Shown piece after piece: positions 52,689 to 61,625 of a stretch of DNA of 64,000 nucleotides (its first letter is position 1; each line of letters opens with the position of its first letter). The notes below the pieces were generated by a model that was not told where the DNA came from, ran no database searches, and was given only the letters and a program-made list of their open reading frames with translations. Position numbers and translations under genes: made by a program. The stretch comes from Candidatus Woesearchaeota archaeon (GTDB lineage: Archaea; Nanoarchaeota; Nanoarchaeia; Woesearchaeales; JAGVZT01), in contig JAFCGF010000002.1 of NCBI GenBank assembly GCA_017608295.1, positions 1 through 64,000 on the forward strand, read 5' to 3'.

Positions 52689-53153
52689 TTACTGCGCGTT
52701 CGCCTGGATACCACCAGTTGCCGGATAGTCCAAGCCATTGTACGTGTTCAAGTAGTTGACTGTCAAGTCTGCCTTGAACCTTCCTGCAGCAATAGTACCA
52801 CAGTTAACGACCAAAGTCGCCTGGCCGTTATGGCTAATATTTTGACCATCTCCGCTTACACTAATAAGTACAGGGCTCGCACAGTTCTCAGTACCACTAA
52901 TGGTATCAAGAATCTCAATGCGATAGCCAACGTTGTTGGCCAGCGCGAAGGTCAGATAACCTGTCGACGGATCCGCTAGCGCCTTGCCCACGCAGGACAG
53001 ATCTGCTGGGAACGTACACTGCTCTGGCAGGAGCCGTGACGGCGAGAACACGCCGAAATATACCAGTGCGCCGATGACCACGGTCACGGCAAGAATGGCC
53101 CAACCATAGGTCATGATAAATTCCATGGCTGCTTGGCCTTTTTTGTTACGCAT
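52689..53153 (-). CDS. Type IV pilin B
   Basis: 154 residues, paralogue of pilin A: same signal and helix, then SRLLPEQCTFPADLSC and a divergent head with a Cys about 85-90 residues in, ending in the common GGIQANAQ. The A-B gap is 39 bases without a clear terminator, so A may be transcribed from B as well. Confidence 0.88.
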   Translation of the reverse strand: MRNKKGQAAMEFIMTYGWAILAVTVVIGALVYFGVFSPSRLLPEQCTFPADLSCVGKALADPSTGYLTFALANNVGYRIEILDTISGTENCASPVLISVSGDGQNISHNGQATLVVNCGTIAAGRFKADLTVNYLNTYNGLDYPATGGIQANAQ

Positions 53154-53261
53154 TGTATCACCTCTTAATGGGGTTTAGCTATAGCTTTCATTAGTTCAGG
53201 AAATTTCGGTTTATATATCTTTCCCAAAAAAGGAGAATAAGGTGAATAAAAGCCAAAAAGT

Positions 53262-53732
53262 CTACTGCGCGTTCGCCTGGATGCTACCGGTAGCAGGATA
53301 AGAAAGTGCGTTGAACAAGTTAGTGTACTCTATCGTAATTTGCGCGCTGAATGGCCCTTCATCTATAGTGCCACAATCAATCATAATCCTTGCCTGGTCA
53401 CCATGGGTGATGTTCTGGGGAACAGTGGCATCCCCATCAACTGTGAAACCAAGTGGGCTATCACAATCTCCAGCTCCAGTTATGTCATCAATACTCATTG
53501 TCGAGCCGACGCTATTGGTCACCACAAATGTCAACTCACCAGTGGTAGCGTCCGGCAAGGGCTTGCCTATGCAGGTCAGCTCAGCGGGAAAGGAGCACTG
53601 CTCAAGACCAAAACTCGGCGGAGAGAACACACCGAAATACACCAATGCACTGATAGCAATCGAGACAGCGAGAATCGCCCAGCCATAGGTCATGATGAAT
53701 TCCATGGCTGCCTGGCCAGTTTTAGATTCCAT
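53262..53732 (-). CDS. Type IV pilin C
   Basis: 156 residues. Signal MESKTGQ, then AAMEFIMTYGWAILAVSIAIS; the conserved EQCSFPAELTC and C-terminal GSIQANAQ show common descent, but both helix and head are more diverged than between A and B. A T-rich stretch downstream (minus strand of about 53222-53262) may end its transcript. Confidence 0.86.
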   Translation of the reverse strand: MESKTGQAAMEFIMTYGWAILAVSIAISALVYFGVFSPPSFGLEQCSFPAELTCIGKPLPDATTGELTFVVTNSVGSTMSIDDITGAGDCDSPLGFTVDGDATVPQNITHGDQARIMIDCGTIDEGPFSAQITIEYTNLFNALSYPATGSIQANAQ

Positions 53733-53797
53733 GCTATTAGTATTTCACAGAATTCACATATAAAAATCTTTGCAGAATAATCAACTGAAGAGTTTAA

Positions 53798-55714
53798 CTA
53801 AGTCCTGAGCCACACAATCATCTGGCCAGGCTCACGGTTTGCCCAGGCATAGTAGGGAATTGCAGTGATGGTTCTGTTTCTGATAATCGGCCCGAACCTG
53901 CTTTTCCTATAGGGTTTTTCTTCCCAATCATCCTCTTGAAAAATGCCCATAGGCCCGCACAGCACATTCACCCCGCCCAAAATGTCTGGGTCATACTTTG
54001 CCTCGAACCCACCAATAGAATAGAACACGACATCCCTGAGGTCAGTGTCGAAGTTATCAACAGATTCCAGGCAATAGACAATAGGGCCACACATCAAGGC
54101 TTGCTTGTTCTGGTTCTCTATGATATAAGGGTGGCTTTCGATCTTCTGGACAGGCATAGGCAGTTCCAGGCTAACAGTGTCCCCCTTATTCCACTCCCTG
54201 CGCACTTCAGCGTACTCTCTAGGAACAAGCCCATCTATTGTCTCTCCTGCGACCTCAATGCTCGCTCCTTCAGACCAGCCAGGAACCCTCAGGTACAGGC
54301 TAAACTCTCCCTCTCCGTCTACTGTGAACCTCACAGAGCCGTCCCAGGGGTAGTCTGTCTCCTGCACAAGCCTGACAATCCTGCCATCAAGGTCAATCTC
54401 AGCTGTGCTGTCTGCGAAGAGATGCGCCCAGATGCCCTCCTCTGAGGTAGAATACAGCTGGCCAGGAATCTCCGCGAGCATGCGGGCGATATTCGGTGGG
54501 CAGCAGGCGCAGCCAAACCACTCCTGACGGCGCTTTGTGTTGTTGTCAGCAAGAGGATTCACGTAAAAATACTCATCACCGCTCTGCGAGAGGCCAACCA
54601 AAGCGCCGTTGTACAGGGCAAGCTCCATGATATCAGCGTACTTCGCGTCTCCTTCAAGGAGGAGCATCCTCCAGTTCCACATCACATTCGCGATGGCGGC
54701 GCAGGTCTCTGCATAAGCCATCTCATTGGGAAGGTCGTAATCACTACCGAATGACTCGCCGGTATATCTAGCGCCAATCCCTCCTGTCACGTACATGCGC
54801 TTTCCAGTCATGTTTGTCCACAATGCGTCAAGGGCTGTCATCAGCTCTTCTTCACCAGTATCTGAAAATAAGTCGGTCGCGCCCATCACAAGATACACCG
54901 CGCGCACAGCATGGCCTTCTATGGTACGCATCTCCCTGAAGGGCATATGGTCCTGGTGATATGCATTTCCGCCGATTGTGGACTGGCCGCGCGCATCAAT
55001 GAAGTATTTCGCGAGGTCGAGGTATTTCTCCTCTCCAGTCACCCTCGAAAGTTCAACCAATGCAAGCTCTATCTCCTCATGGCCTGGTGCTGCGTGCAGC
55101 TTGTCCTCGCCGAACACATCTGCAATAAGGTCTGCGAAGCGCTTCCCGACATCAAGGAGCCGTGTACTTCCAGTGACGCGGTAATGCGCAATACCTGCTT
55201 GGATCAAGTGGCCCCCGCAGTAGAGCTCGTGCATGTCCTTGATATTGGACCAGCGCTCATTCTCCTTGTCCACGCTAAAATGAGTATTAATGTAGCCGTC
55301 TTCATCCTGAGCGTCGACAATCTCATCGATGACAGTGTTCGCCATCTCTTCGAGAGTCTCATCAGGGCCTTCAGCAAGCATCCAGCACACCGCCTCGAGC
55401 CATTTGTACACATCTGAATCATTATAGTAGCGCCCCTGGAATTCTTTGTCTATCTTCCCTGCGGCGCGGCGGAAGTTGTCAATCCTGCCAGTCTCCTCGC
55501 ATTTCTCATACTGGTCCTTTAGTGTGACTTCCTTCAGCGTCTCGCGCTTTGGCTGCCAGAAAGAGTCAGTAAGGGTAACAGCATCGAGGGGGACTGGTTT
55601 CAGCCTTGCATGGTCACTCTGAGAAGTATCCACAAGAACAGCAGAGGGTGCCTCCTCTTTCGCATCAGCCCTGTAGTGCTTGACAAACTCCTTTATTTTT
55701 TTCCACTTCCCCAT
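53798..55714 (-). CDS. Glycoside hydrolase family 127 (beta-L-arabinofuranosidase-like)
   Basis: 638 residues, the usual GH127 length. An (alpha/alpha)6 barrel with the conserved zinc/cysteine active site: Glu336 and Cys338 (AETCAA) and Cys404/Cys405 (CACCPPN), aligning with the Glu-Cys-Cys-Cys set of characterised beta-L-arabinofuranosidases where one Cys is the nucleophile. C-terminal beta domains (SLYLRVPGW) match. No signal peptide, so it is cytosolic. The family is mainly bacterial, so transfer is likely. Together with the next gene it forms an isolated leftward pair. Confidence 0.9.
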   Translation of the reverse strand: MGKWKKIKEFVKHYRADAKEEAPSAVLVDTSQSDHARLKPVPLDAVTLTDSFWQPKRETLKEVTLKDQYEKCEETGRIDNFRRAAGKIDKEFQGRYYNDSDVYKWLEAVCWMLAEGPDETLEEMANTVIDEIVDAQDEDGYINTHFSVDKENERWSNIKDMHELYCGGHLIQAGIAHYRVTGSTRLLDVGKRFADLIADVFGEDKLHAAPGHEEIELALVELSRVTGEEKYLDLAKYFIDARGQSTIGGNAYHQDHMPFREMRTIEGHAVRAVYLVMGATDLFSDTGEEELMTALDALWTNMTGKRMYVTGGIGARYTGESFGSDYDLPNEMAYAETCAAIANVMWNWRMLLLEGDAKYADIMELALYNGALVGLSQSGDEYFYVNPLADNNTKRRQEWFGCACCPPNIARMLAEIPGQLYSTSEEGIWAHLFADSTAEIDLDGRIVRLVQETDYPWDGSVRFTVDGEGEFSLYLRVPGWSEGASIEVAGETIDGLVPREYAEVRREWNKGDTVSLELPMPVQKIESHPYIIENQNKQALMCGPIVYCLESVDNFDTDLRDVVFYSIGGFEAKYDPDILGGVNVLCGPMGIFQEDDWEEKPYRKSRFGPIIRNRTITAIPYYAWANREPGQMIVWLRT

Positions 55715-55727
55715 AAGACTAGCCCCA

Positions 55728-56498
55728 CTAGCTTAGCCGCTTTGCATACGCCTCTACTGCATCTATCGCCGCGAACATCGGGACAGCATCATAAGGAATA
55801 TCTTCAAAGCCTTCATCAGCCCACCAACCGGAAATTTTAGAGCGGATGGCATCAATGTCTTCAAGCATCTTCCCTGCAAGGCCAGGGTCATCAGCAAGGT
55901 CGGCTGCCCTCACTCCGACAGCATAGAGGATTGCTGAACCAACATCATTGATGTCGAGCAGGTCGCTCCCACGTATGTCCTCTGGAAGCTCATAAGGGAT
56001 TGTTTTGTTGGTAATCTCACCAATCTTATTGAGAATAGGCTGGTTATGAGTAGAGATTTCTTCTGCCCAGTATTCTGAAAGGAATTCCATCGAATCGAGC
56101 ACCTGAGTGACCTTCTTCAGCATGGGCTTGATGATATCGCCCTCATATTTGTTCATGTGAGAATACATAAGGACCTGGTCCATGACTACTTCAAGGCCAG
56201 CCTCCATCTCGTCCAGGACTCTTTTTCCCTCGAGCATGGTCAGTGTGGTGTAGTCTTCAAAGCCAGGGATGTTGTGGGTAAAGCCCTCATCATTTGGCTG
56301 CCATTTAGGCACTGGGATTCCCATCCGCGTGTAGACATCCTCTCTCGGCCTGATGACCACTGCCTTCTTGAGCTCGTCAACCTGTGTGGTGAGAAAATGT
56401 GTGGCCTTCTCCACGCGCTCAGAGGTCTCATCATAATCTGTACGCTCCTTATCAGTCAGTTCATCCAGGCTGGTCTTCTTTTTCTTGAACAACGGCAT
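55728..56498 (-). CDS. Unknown helical protein
   Basis: About 256 residues (an ATG two codons earlier, at 56504, is possible). The start MPLFKKKKTSLDELTDKER is basic then acidic; the rest is mostly helical and acidic, without membrane segments. Fourteen bases upstream of the GH127 gene and probably co-transcribed. A minus-strand CTTATAAATC box lies about 45 bases upstream. Not recognised. Confidence 0.6.
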   Translation of the reverse strand: MPLFKKKKTSLDELTDKERTDYDETSERVEKATHFLTTQVDELKKAVVIRPREDVYTRMGIPVPKWQPNDEGFTHNIPGFEDYTTLTMLEGKRVLDEMEAGLEVVMDQVLMYSHMNKYEGDIIKPMLKKVTQVLDSMEFLSEYWAEEISTHNQPILNKIGEITNKTIPYELPEDIRGSDLLDINDVGSAILYAVGVRAADLADDPGLAGKMLEDIDAIRSKISGWWADEGFEDIPYDAVPMFAAIDAVEAYAKRLS

Positions 56499-56640
56499 AA
56501 TCATGACCTCCCCTAACAGGTGTTACAGGTAAATTCTAGCTGATTTATAAGGCTTTAGCGCAAGATACGGAATAAAGCAACTGCCTGCCAGGAATGCATT
56601 TGGAGAAAGATTTATTACAAAGGGGGGCAGAAATAGGGAC

Positions 56641-57570
56641 ATGATAACCAAGAAGGATATGAAAGTGCCGGCTGATGTGCCGGGGAGCAAGCGGGAAGAG
56701 TACATCAGGAACTATCTTGATATCACCAGGAATACAGGACACCTCATGCTCTTTGCAGGCGACCAGAAAATCGAGCACCTCAATGACGACTTCTACGGGC
56801 AGAACATCCCTGAAGACGACGCAGACCCCGAGCATCTATTCAGGATTGCGAGCAAGGCAGCCATAGGTGTATTCGCTGCGCAGTTCGGTCTCATCTCACT
56901 CTACGGCAGGGATTATCCCGCTGTGCCGTATCTCGTGAAGCTCAATTCGAAGACGAATCTCGTGAAGACAAAGCAGCGCGATCCGGTGAGCAGCACTCTC
57001 GTGAGCGTCGCTGATGTTGTGCAGCTCAAGTCGGAGGGGAAGCTCAAGGTTCTTGGCGTTGGCTTCACCATCTACCCAGGCAGCGAGTTCGAGCACGAGA
57101 TGCTCGAGGAAGCTGGCAGGATTATCGCGGATGCCCACAAGGAGGGGCTTATCGCCGTGCTCTGGGCATATCCGCGCGGCAAAGCGGTTAAGGATGAGCG
57201 CGATCCGCACCTGATTGCTGGGGCGTGTGGGCTTGCTGCTGCCCTAGGTGCTGATTTCATCAAGGTCAATCCACCAATGCAGCAGGGAGTAGAGAAGCCG
57301 AAACTACTCAAGGAGGCTGTGCTTGCCGCAGGGCGAACAAAGGTCATCTGCGCAGGGGGGAAGAGCGTGGATGCACGGACTCTTCTGCAGCAGTTGCACG
57401 AGCAGCTCAAGGCAGGCACTATAGGAAACGCCACTGGAAGGAACATCCACCAGAAGCCACTCGACGAGGCAGTGCGCATGGCAAACGCCATTTCAGCCCT
57501 TACTCTTGGAGAAAAAGATGTCGACTTTGCCGTGAAGGTGTATAAAGGAAAAGAGAAGTTCTCGCTGTGA
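56641..57570 (+). CDS. fba: Fructose-bisphosphate aldolase class I, archaeal type, copy 1
   Basis: 309 residues of the DhnA/FbaB family. The Schiff-base Lys208 lies in ADFIKVN; MLFAGDQKIEHLNDDF near the start and the C-terminal ATGRNIHQ phosphate site are well kept. It splits fructose-1,6-bisphosphate into triose phosphates (or works in reverse for gluconeogenesis). About 25 bases before an SGNH gene, mirrored by the second aldolase-SGNH pair. A GATTTATTAC box about 30 bases upstream suggests a leaderless mRNA. Confidence 0.9.
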   Translation: MITKKDMKVPADVPGSKREEYIRNYLDITRNTGHLMLFAGDQKIEHLNDDFYGQNIPEDDADPEHLFRIASKAAIGVFAAQFGLISLYGRDYPAVPYLVKLNSKTNLVKTKQRDPVSSTLVSVADVVQLKSEGKLKVLGVGFTIYPGSEFEHEMLEEAGRIIADAHKEGLIAVLWAYPRGKAVKDERDPHLIAGACGLAAALGADFIKVNPPMQQGVEKPKLLKEAVLAAGRTKVICAGGKSVDARTLLQQLHEQLKAGTIGNATGRNIHQKPLDEAVRMANAISALTLGEKDVDFAVKVYKGKEKFSL

Positions 57571-57594
57571 GAGTAACCAATAAGGCGTCGAAAA

Positions 57595-58670
57595 ATGAAA
57601 TTGCAGCTCAAGAGAAAACATCTACGTAATATCGCCAGCCTGGTTGGCACTTTACTCATCTGTCTCTTGCTCCTCGGCCTTGTTGAAGTAGGAGTAAGAA
57701 AAATCCACCCTGAACTCACAACTCCTACTGATGATATGGACAGGTACAATTTTGACCCTGTGCTAGGCTGGGTGACTCAACAACATGGGGAGAGTGCGCC
57801 GGTTCACCAGGCACGTTCACAAGCAACCTTGACAACAGATTCAGCAAATGGCGGTTCTTCAATGCAGGAGTTCCAGGATATACAACTGTGCAAGAGTATC
57901 TCATGCTCAAGAAAATCAGCCCTATTGTTAATCCTCCCATTATCATCCTTAATGTGCTGGCTAATGATTTCACCAGCAACACTGTAGGCTGGCATTCAAA
58001 TTATCCCCAACCTTATGCTCTACTCAAAGAAGGAAAGGTTGAGATTGTCCACATAAGTGAGAAAGATGTGAAGAAGAGGAGACTTGCCCTGCTTCTGAAA
58101 GAAAGCGCGCTCTTTAGGCTCATCTCAAAGAGGGGTCAAGGGAAAAATGATGTGGCAGATTATCCAAAAGCACAACCCGTACCTATTGAAGAACAGATGC
58201 TTATCATGGAAGATATGATGCTTCGTTTCCGTGACTTAACTGATGAGATAGGAAGCCATCTCGTGGTTGTGCTGTTGCCAGGGGAAGTACAGTTCAATAC
58301 CAAACTTCCAGTGCCGGACCCCGACTCGCAATGGAGCCACGTGCTGGGAGAAGCCAATCTCCTGTCCGGCTTCTCAGAGGATTTCAACCCAGATAATCTT
58401 GAACAGCAGGAGGCGCTTGCTGAGACATATTCTCTTCTCACGCCTCCGATGAAAGACCACAGGTACGAGAGACTGGTAGAGTTCGGAAAGGATAATTCAA
58501 TTGATATTGTCGACCTGACCTCACCCCTATATGAAATTTACTCTTCCCTTCCACTAGTCCAGCAGAATGAGTTCTACTGCGACTATGTGCACTTCAATTA
58601 CACTGGTCATGGAAATGTGGCATATGTCATTGGAGAGCTTATGCCAATTGTTCTCAGTGAAGGCGTATAA
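57595..58670 (+). pseudogene. SGNH hydrolase copy 1, disrupted by a 145-base deletion
   Basis: The gene begins like the intact copy (membrane segment, FDPVLGW) but then changes frame. In the other frame from 57771 the sequence continues GDSTTWG, NAGVPGYTTVQEYL, LANDF, and ends with CDYVHFNYTGH, so all catalytic blocks survive in pieces. Compared with the intact copy 145 bases (about 48 residues) are missing. The junction CTGGGTGA (57768-57775) matches two sites in the intact gene, CTGGGTGA at 59919 and CTGGGCGA at 60064, so slippage between short repeats explains it. A truncated product from 57888 would lack the nucleophile. Confidence 0.85.
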
Positions 58671-58763
58671 GGACGTTCTCAGAAAAGAGTATGACATCAT
58701 CATACTTTCAGAAAATAATATATAGGGGTAGTGTGAATCAAGTGGTCTTAAGGGGGTGGAATT

Positions 58764-59720
58764 ATGGCTCTTGAAGAAATAACTGAAGATGATGTCAATG
58801 TACCGGCTGATGTGCCTCGGTGGATGAAAAATAAGTACATTGAGAATTATCTCAAGATGACGCACAACACCGGCAAGATGATGCTCTTCGCAGGCGACCA
58901 GAAGATTGAGCACCTGAATGATGACTTCTACGGACAGAGCAGCCTCGGACCGATTCCGACTGACGACAATGATCCTGAGCATCTCTTCAGGATTGCCAAT
59001 GAGGCCACTATTGGAGTATTTGCAGCGCAATATGGCTTGGTATCGCTTTACGGTAAGGAGTATCCTGATGTGCCATATCTCGTGAAGCTCAACTCAAAGA
59101 CACACCTCGTGAAAAAAAGCCAGCGTGACCCTTACAGCCAGCAGCTCTGGTCTGTTGAGCAGGTCGTGGATATGAAATATAACTCCGGGCTCAACATCCT
59201 CGGCGTCGGCTTCACAGTCTATCTCGGCAGTGAGTACGAGCACGAGATGATGACACAGGCTGCCAACGCGATTGCAGAGGCGCACCAGCACGGATTGCTG
59301 GCTGTGCTGTGGATGTATCCCCGAGGCGCTGCTGTCGGCGACGATGAAAAGGAACCTCACCTCGTGGCCGGTGCATGCGGTGTTGCGTGCGCGCTTGGAG
59401 CTGACTTTGTGAAGATAAATGCACCTAAAGCTGATGGAGCATCTGAGGCTAGCATGCTTGAGGAGGCAATCATGGCTTCCGGCAGAACTGGAGTTGTATG
59501 TGCTGGTGGTAGCAGCACTGATGCTGAAAAGTTCCTCCAGCAGCTCTCTGACCAGCTTGAGGTAGGCACAGTGGGTAATGCAACCGGAAGGAATATCCAC
59601 CAGAAGCCACTCGACGAGGCAGTGCGCATGGCAAACGCCATCTCAGCCCTCACTCTTGGTGGAAAAAGCGTACACTTCGCGATGAAAGTCTATGAAGGCG
59701 ACGAGGAATTCTCGCTGTGA
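58764..59720 (+). CDS. Fructose-bisphosphate aldolase class I, archaeal type, copy 2
   Basis: 318 residues, same family as copy 1, with nine extra residues including a short insertion after DDFYGQ (SSLGPIPTDD). Schiff-base Lys217 in ADFVKIN and ATGRNIHQ are intact. Divergence from copy 1 suggests an old duplication with possible specialisation (for example glycolytic versus gluconeogenic or a different sugar phosphate). A weak ribosome site (GGGGGTGG) precedes the ATG. Confidence 0.88.
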   Translation: MALEEITEDDVNVPADVPRWMKNKYIENYLKMTHNTGKMMLFAGDQKIEHLNDDFYGQSSLGPIPTDDNDPEHLFRIANEATIGVFAAQYGLVSLYGKEYPDVPYLVKLNSKTHLVKKSQRDPYSQQLWSVEQVVDMKYNSGLNILGVGFTVYLGSEYEHEMMTQAANAIAEAHQHGLLAVLWMYPRGAAVGDDEKEPHLVAGACGVACALGADFVKINAPKADGASEASMLEEAIMASGRTGVVCAGGSSTDAEKFLQQLSDQLEVGTVGNATGRNIHQKPLDEAVRMANAISALTLGGKSVHFAMKVYEGDEEFSL

Positions 59721-59744
59721 GACTACCGAGCAAGGACTAAACAA

Positions 59745-60965
59745 ATGAAACTAAGGCTCAAGAAGAAGTATCTCAAAAATATCGCCACCTTTGTTGGCAG
59801 CCTTACCATCTGCATATTGCTTCTCAGCATTGCGGAGTTAGGAGTGATGAAGCTCTATCCTGAACTCACAGAACCTACTGAAGACATGACAAGGTACGAT
59901 TTTGACCCTGTGCTGGGCTGGGTGAATAAGCCAAACGTTGCTGAATTAAGCCTGGCAAGTGGGGAACGAGAGATTCTCGGCCTCACATCAGCTCTTGGGT
60001 TCAGGATGAATCCTGCGTCTCATGAAAAATTCAGTGACCTGAATATCCCTCCTATGCTGTTTCTGGGCGATTCAGTTACTTGGGGCACTTGTACATTTCC
60101 TGATGGAACTTTTGTAGGGACACTTAATTCAGAGATTGACAGCTGGAAATCCATCAATGCTGGCGTCCCAGGCTATACAACAGTGCAAGAGTATCTCCTG
60201 CTCGAAAGGTTGGGACCACCGCTCAAGCCCCCCAGTATCATACTCATGGTTTCAACCAATGATTTCGCTAGCAACACTGTTGCCTGGCATGATAAATACC
60301 CTCAGCCTTATGCCAGTCTCACGGAGGAGGGGGTTGAAATAACACTTATACCAAAGGAGATTGTCAGAAAGAGACATCTTATCTTGTTTCTGAAAAATAG
60401 CGCGCTATTCAGGCTTTTCTCTGGGAGGAAAGATGATTCTACAGAGAAGCAGCAAATCACCCCAGCACAACTTGAAAAGCAGATGGAAATTATGGAGAAT
60501 ATGCTGCTGCTGTTCCGCGACCTGACCAAAGAAATGGGAAGTCATTTTGTGGTTTTTCTCCTGCCTTTAGAGCCGCACATCAGTACAGAACTTCCGGTTC
60601 CTGACCCGGATTTTCAGTATGCCGATATTCTAGAGACTGCAAACTTACTGGTCAAATTCTCAAAAGATTTCGACTCGGAGAGTCTTGAACAGCAGGAAGC
60701 ACTTGCTCAGGCCTATTCTCAATTGACCCCTCCCATCACAGACCCGAGATATGAGAGATTGCTCTCATTCGGAGAAGATAACTCAATCCACATTGTTGAC
60801 CTGACTCTGCCTGCTTATGAAATCTATTCAACTCTTCCTGAGTTCGGGCAAGACAACTTCTACTGTGATTATGTGCATTTCAACTACACAGGCCACAGTA
60901 CTATAGCACAAATCATTATGCAACTCATCCCGAAAGTTCTCAGTGAAGATGTGGGAGAAATATAA
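59745..60965 (+). CDS. SGNH hydrolase copy 2 (intact), membrane-anchored
   Basis: 406 residues: Lys-rich start, one membrane segment (about 13-31) and an extracytoplasmic SGNH domain. Block I FLGDSVTWG, block II NAGVPGYTTVQEY, block III MVSTNDF and block V CDYVHFNYTGH with the Asp/His. All four SGNH residues are visible, as in DltD/AlgX/OAT-related surface polymer modifying enzymes. Probably acetylates or deacetylates surface glycans. It is the model for the broken copy and a relative of the gene at 146. Confidence 0.85.
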   Translation: MKLRLKKKYLKNIATFVGSLTICILLLSIAELGVMKLYPELTEPTEDMTRYDFDPVLGWVNKPNVAELSLASGEREILGLTSALGFRMNPASHEKFSDLNIPPMLFLGDSVTWGTCTFPDGTFVGTLNSEIDSWKSINAGVPGYTTVQEYLLLERLGPPLKPPSIILMVSTNDFASNTVAWHDKYPQPYASLTEEGVEITLIPKEIVRKRHLILFLKNSALFRLFSGRKDDSTEKQQITPAQLEKQMEIMENMLLLFRDLTKEMGSHFVVFLLPLEPHISTELPVPDPDFQYADILETANLLVKFSKDFDSESLEQQEALAQAYSQLTPPITDPRYERLLSFGEDNSIHIVDLTLPAYEIYSTLPEFGQDNFYCDYVHFNYTGHSTIAQIIMQLIPKVLSEDVGEI

Positions 60966-60969
60966 ATAC

Positions 60970-61035
60970 TGGACCCGGCCGCAGCCATAAACGCTTCGTG
61001 TTTATCAGCAGTCGTCCCCACTTCGCTTCGCTCAG
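60970..61035 (-). repeat. 3' flank of tRNA-Val(CAC) bounded by a copy of the tRNA end
   Basis: TGGACCCGGCCG (60970-60981) repeats the tRNA 3' end TGGGCCCGGCCG (61036-61047) with one mismatch, 66 bases apart. Between them is a hairpin TAAACGC-ttc-GTGTTTA (60988-61004) and a CG-rich stretch. The same arrangement, about 85% alike by eye, sits at tRNA-Val(TAC). Confidence 0.75.
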
Positions 61036-61127
61036 TGGGCCCGGCCGGATTTGAACCGGCGACCACCGCCATGCTCCGCACTGGTGTGCATGTGAGGGCG
61101 GCATCATAGCCACTAGACCACGGGCCC
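61036..61127 (-). tRNA. tRNA-Val (CAC) with a 19-base intron
   Basis: Acceptor GGGCCCG/CGGGCCC, discriminator A, D-arm start TGGTCTAGTGG and T-arm GCCGGTTCAAATCCGGC. The anticodon stem CCGCC/GGCGG holds the loop C-T-CAC-A, interrupted after position 37 by the intron 61072-61090 (TGCACACCAGTGCGGAGCA). The loop order gives CAC, valine; a reading as Glu(CTC) does not fit a seven-base loop. CCA is not encoded. Confidence 0.9.
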
Positions 61128-61205
61128 TTGATTACGACTCTAGGAGTAATCAAGCCAGTAAAAGCCTTAGGCTTTTACGCTGCCGACGACTAAAAGGAGT
61201 CGTTG
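61128..61205. repeat. Three hairpins in the 5' flank of tRNA-Val(CAC)
   Basis: TTGATTAC/GTAATCAA (61128-61135 and 61146-61153), GTAAAAGCC-tta-GGCTTTTAC (61158-61178, perfect 9-bp stem) and CGACGACT/AGTCGTTG (61184-61205, one G-T pair). They lie directly between the tRNA and the DUF3467 gene. In style (short perfect stems, 3-6 base loops, in a row) they match the array at 22.1 kb. Confidence 0.75.
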
Positions 61206-61252
61206 TAGCTCAAAGGAAAGCGGACCGCGCTTTAAATGCTTTTTGGGCGCAA

Positions 61253-61600
61253 TCAGCCAAGATAGTCCGGCGCTGAAGCTGTCACTGCGACACGGGATTT
61301 TGCTTTTTTCTTCGCTTTCTTGATTGCCTCTGGCTCTTTTATCTTGCCAAAATCCTTCTCGTAACGCTCTATGTTCTCAGTTAGTGTCTTAAGAATCTCC
61401 TTCAGATGATAGGGAGTGACCATTATGGTCTTATGCAAAACCACTGGTGTCTGCGAGTTATCAGGCGCGAACTGGGGATAGATAAGCCTGAAATCCATAA
61501 AGAACTCTGTCGCAGAGTGGCTCACGGTCATCTGATTGCAGAAAAGCGGGCGCTTGTCCAGTTCCTGAATACCTTTCATTTCTTTTTTTTGCCGTTCCAT
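61253..61600 (-). CDS. DUF3467 family protein
   Basis: 115 residues. VSHSATEFFMDFRLIYPQ, then TIMVTPYHLKEILKTLTENIERYEKDFGKI, is the DUF3467 pattern. The C-terminal Lys/Ala-rich tail is variable. Function unknown across the family. It stands between the two tRNA-Val genes, all on the minus strand. The start at 61600 is in front of a purine-rich site. Confidence 0.8.
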   Translation of the reverse strand: MERQKKEMKGIQELDKRPLFCNQMTVSHSATEFFMDFRLIYPQFAPDNSQTPVVLHKTIMVTPYHLKEILKTLTENIERYEKDFGKIKEPEAIKKAKKKAKSRVAVTASAPDYLG

Positions 61601-61625
61601 GATAATATCACCTAGGTAAGTGAGA

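Larger units (their letters stand above)
56641..60965 (+). repeat. Tandem duplication: two [aldolase + SGNH hydrolase] units
   Basis: Unit 1 covers 56641-58670 and unit 2 58764-60965; gene order and spacing (24 bases between aldolase and SGNH) are the same. The proteins are clearly diverged except for a 47-base identical stretch (57445-57491 and 59595-59641) in the aldolases. The SGNH gene of unit 1 is broken. The spacer between units has a hairpin (AGTATGA/TCATACT, 58688-58706) and a TATATA box. Confidence 0.85.

Noticed and set aside
61036..61127. Reading the tRNA as Glu (CTC)
   Set aside because: CTC occurs in the loop, but a seven-base loop with U33 after removing the 37/38 intron gives CAC; the paralogue with TAC at the same place supports valine.
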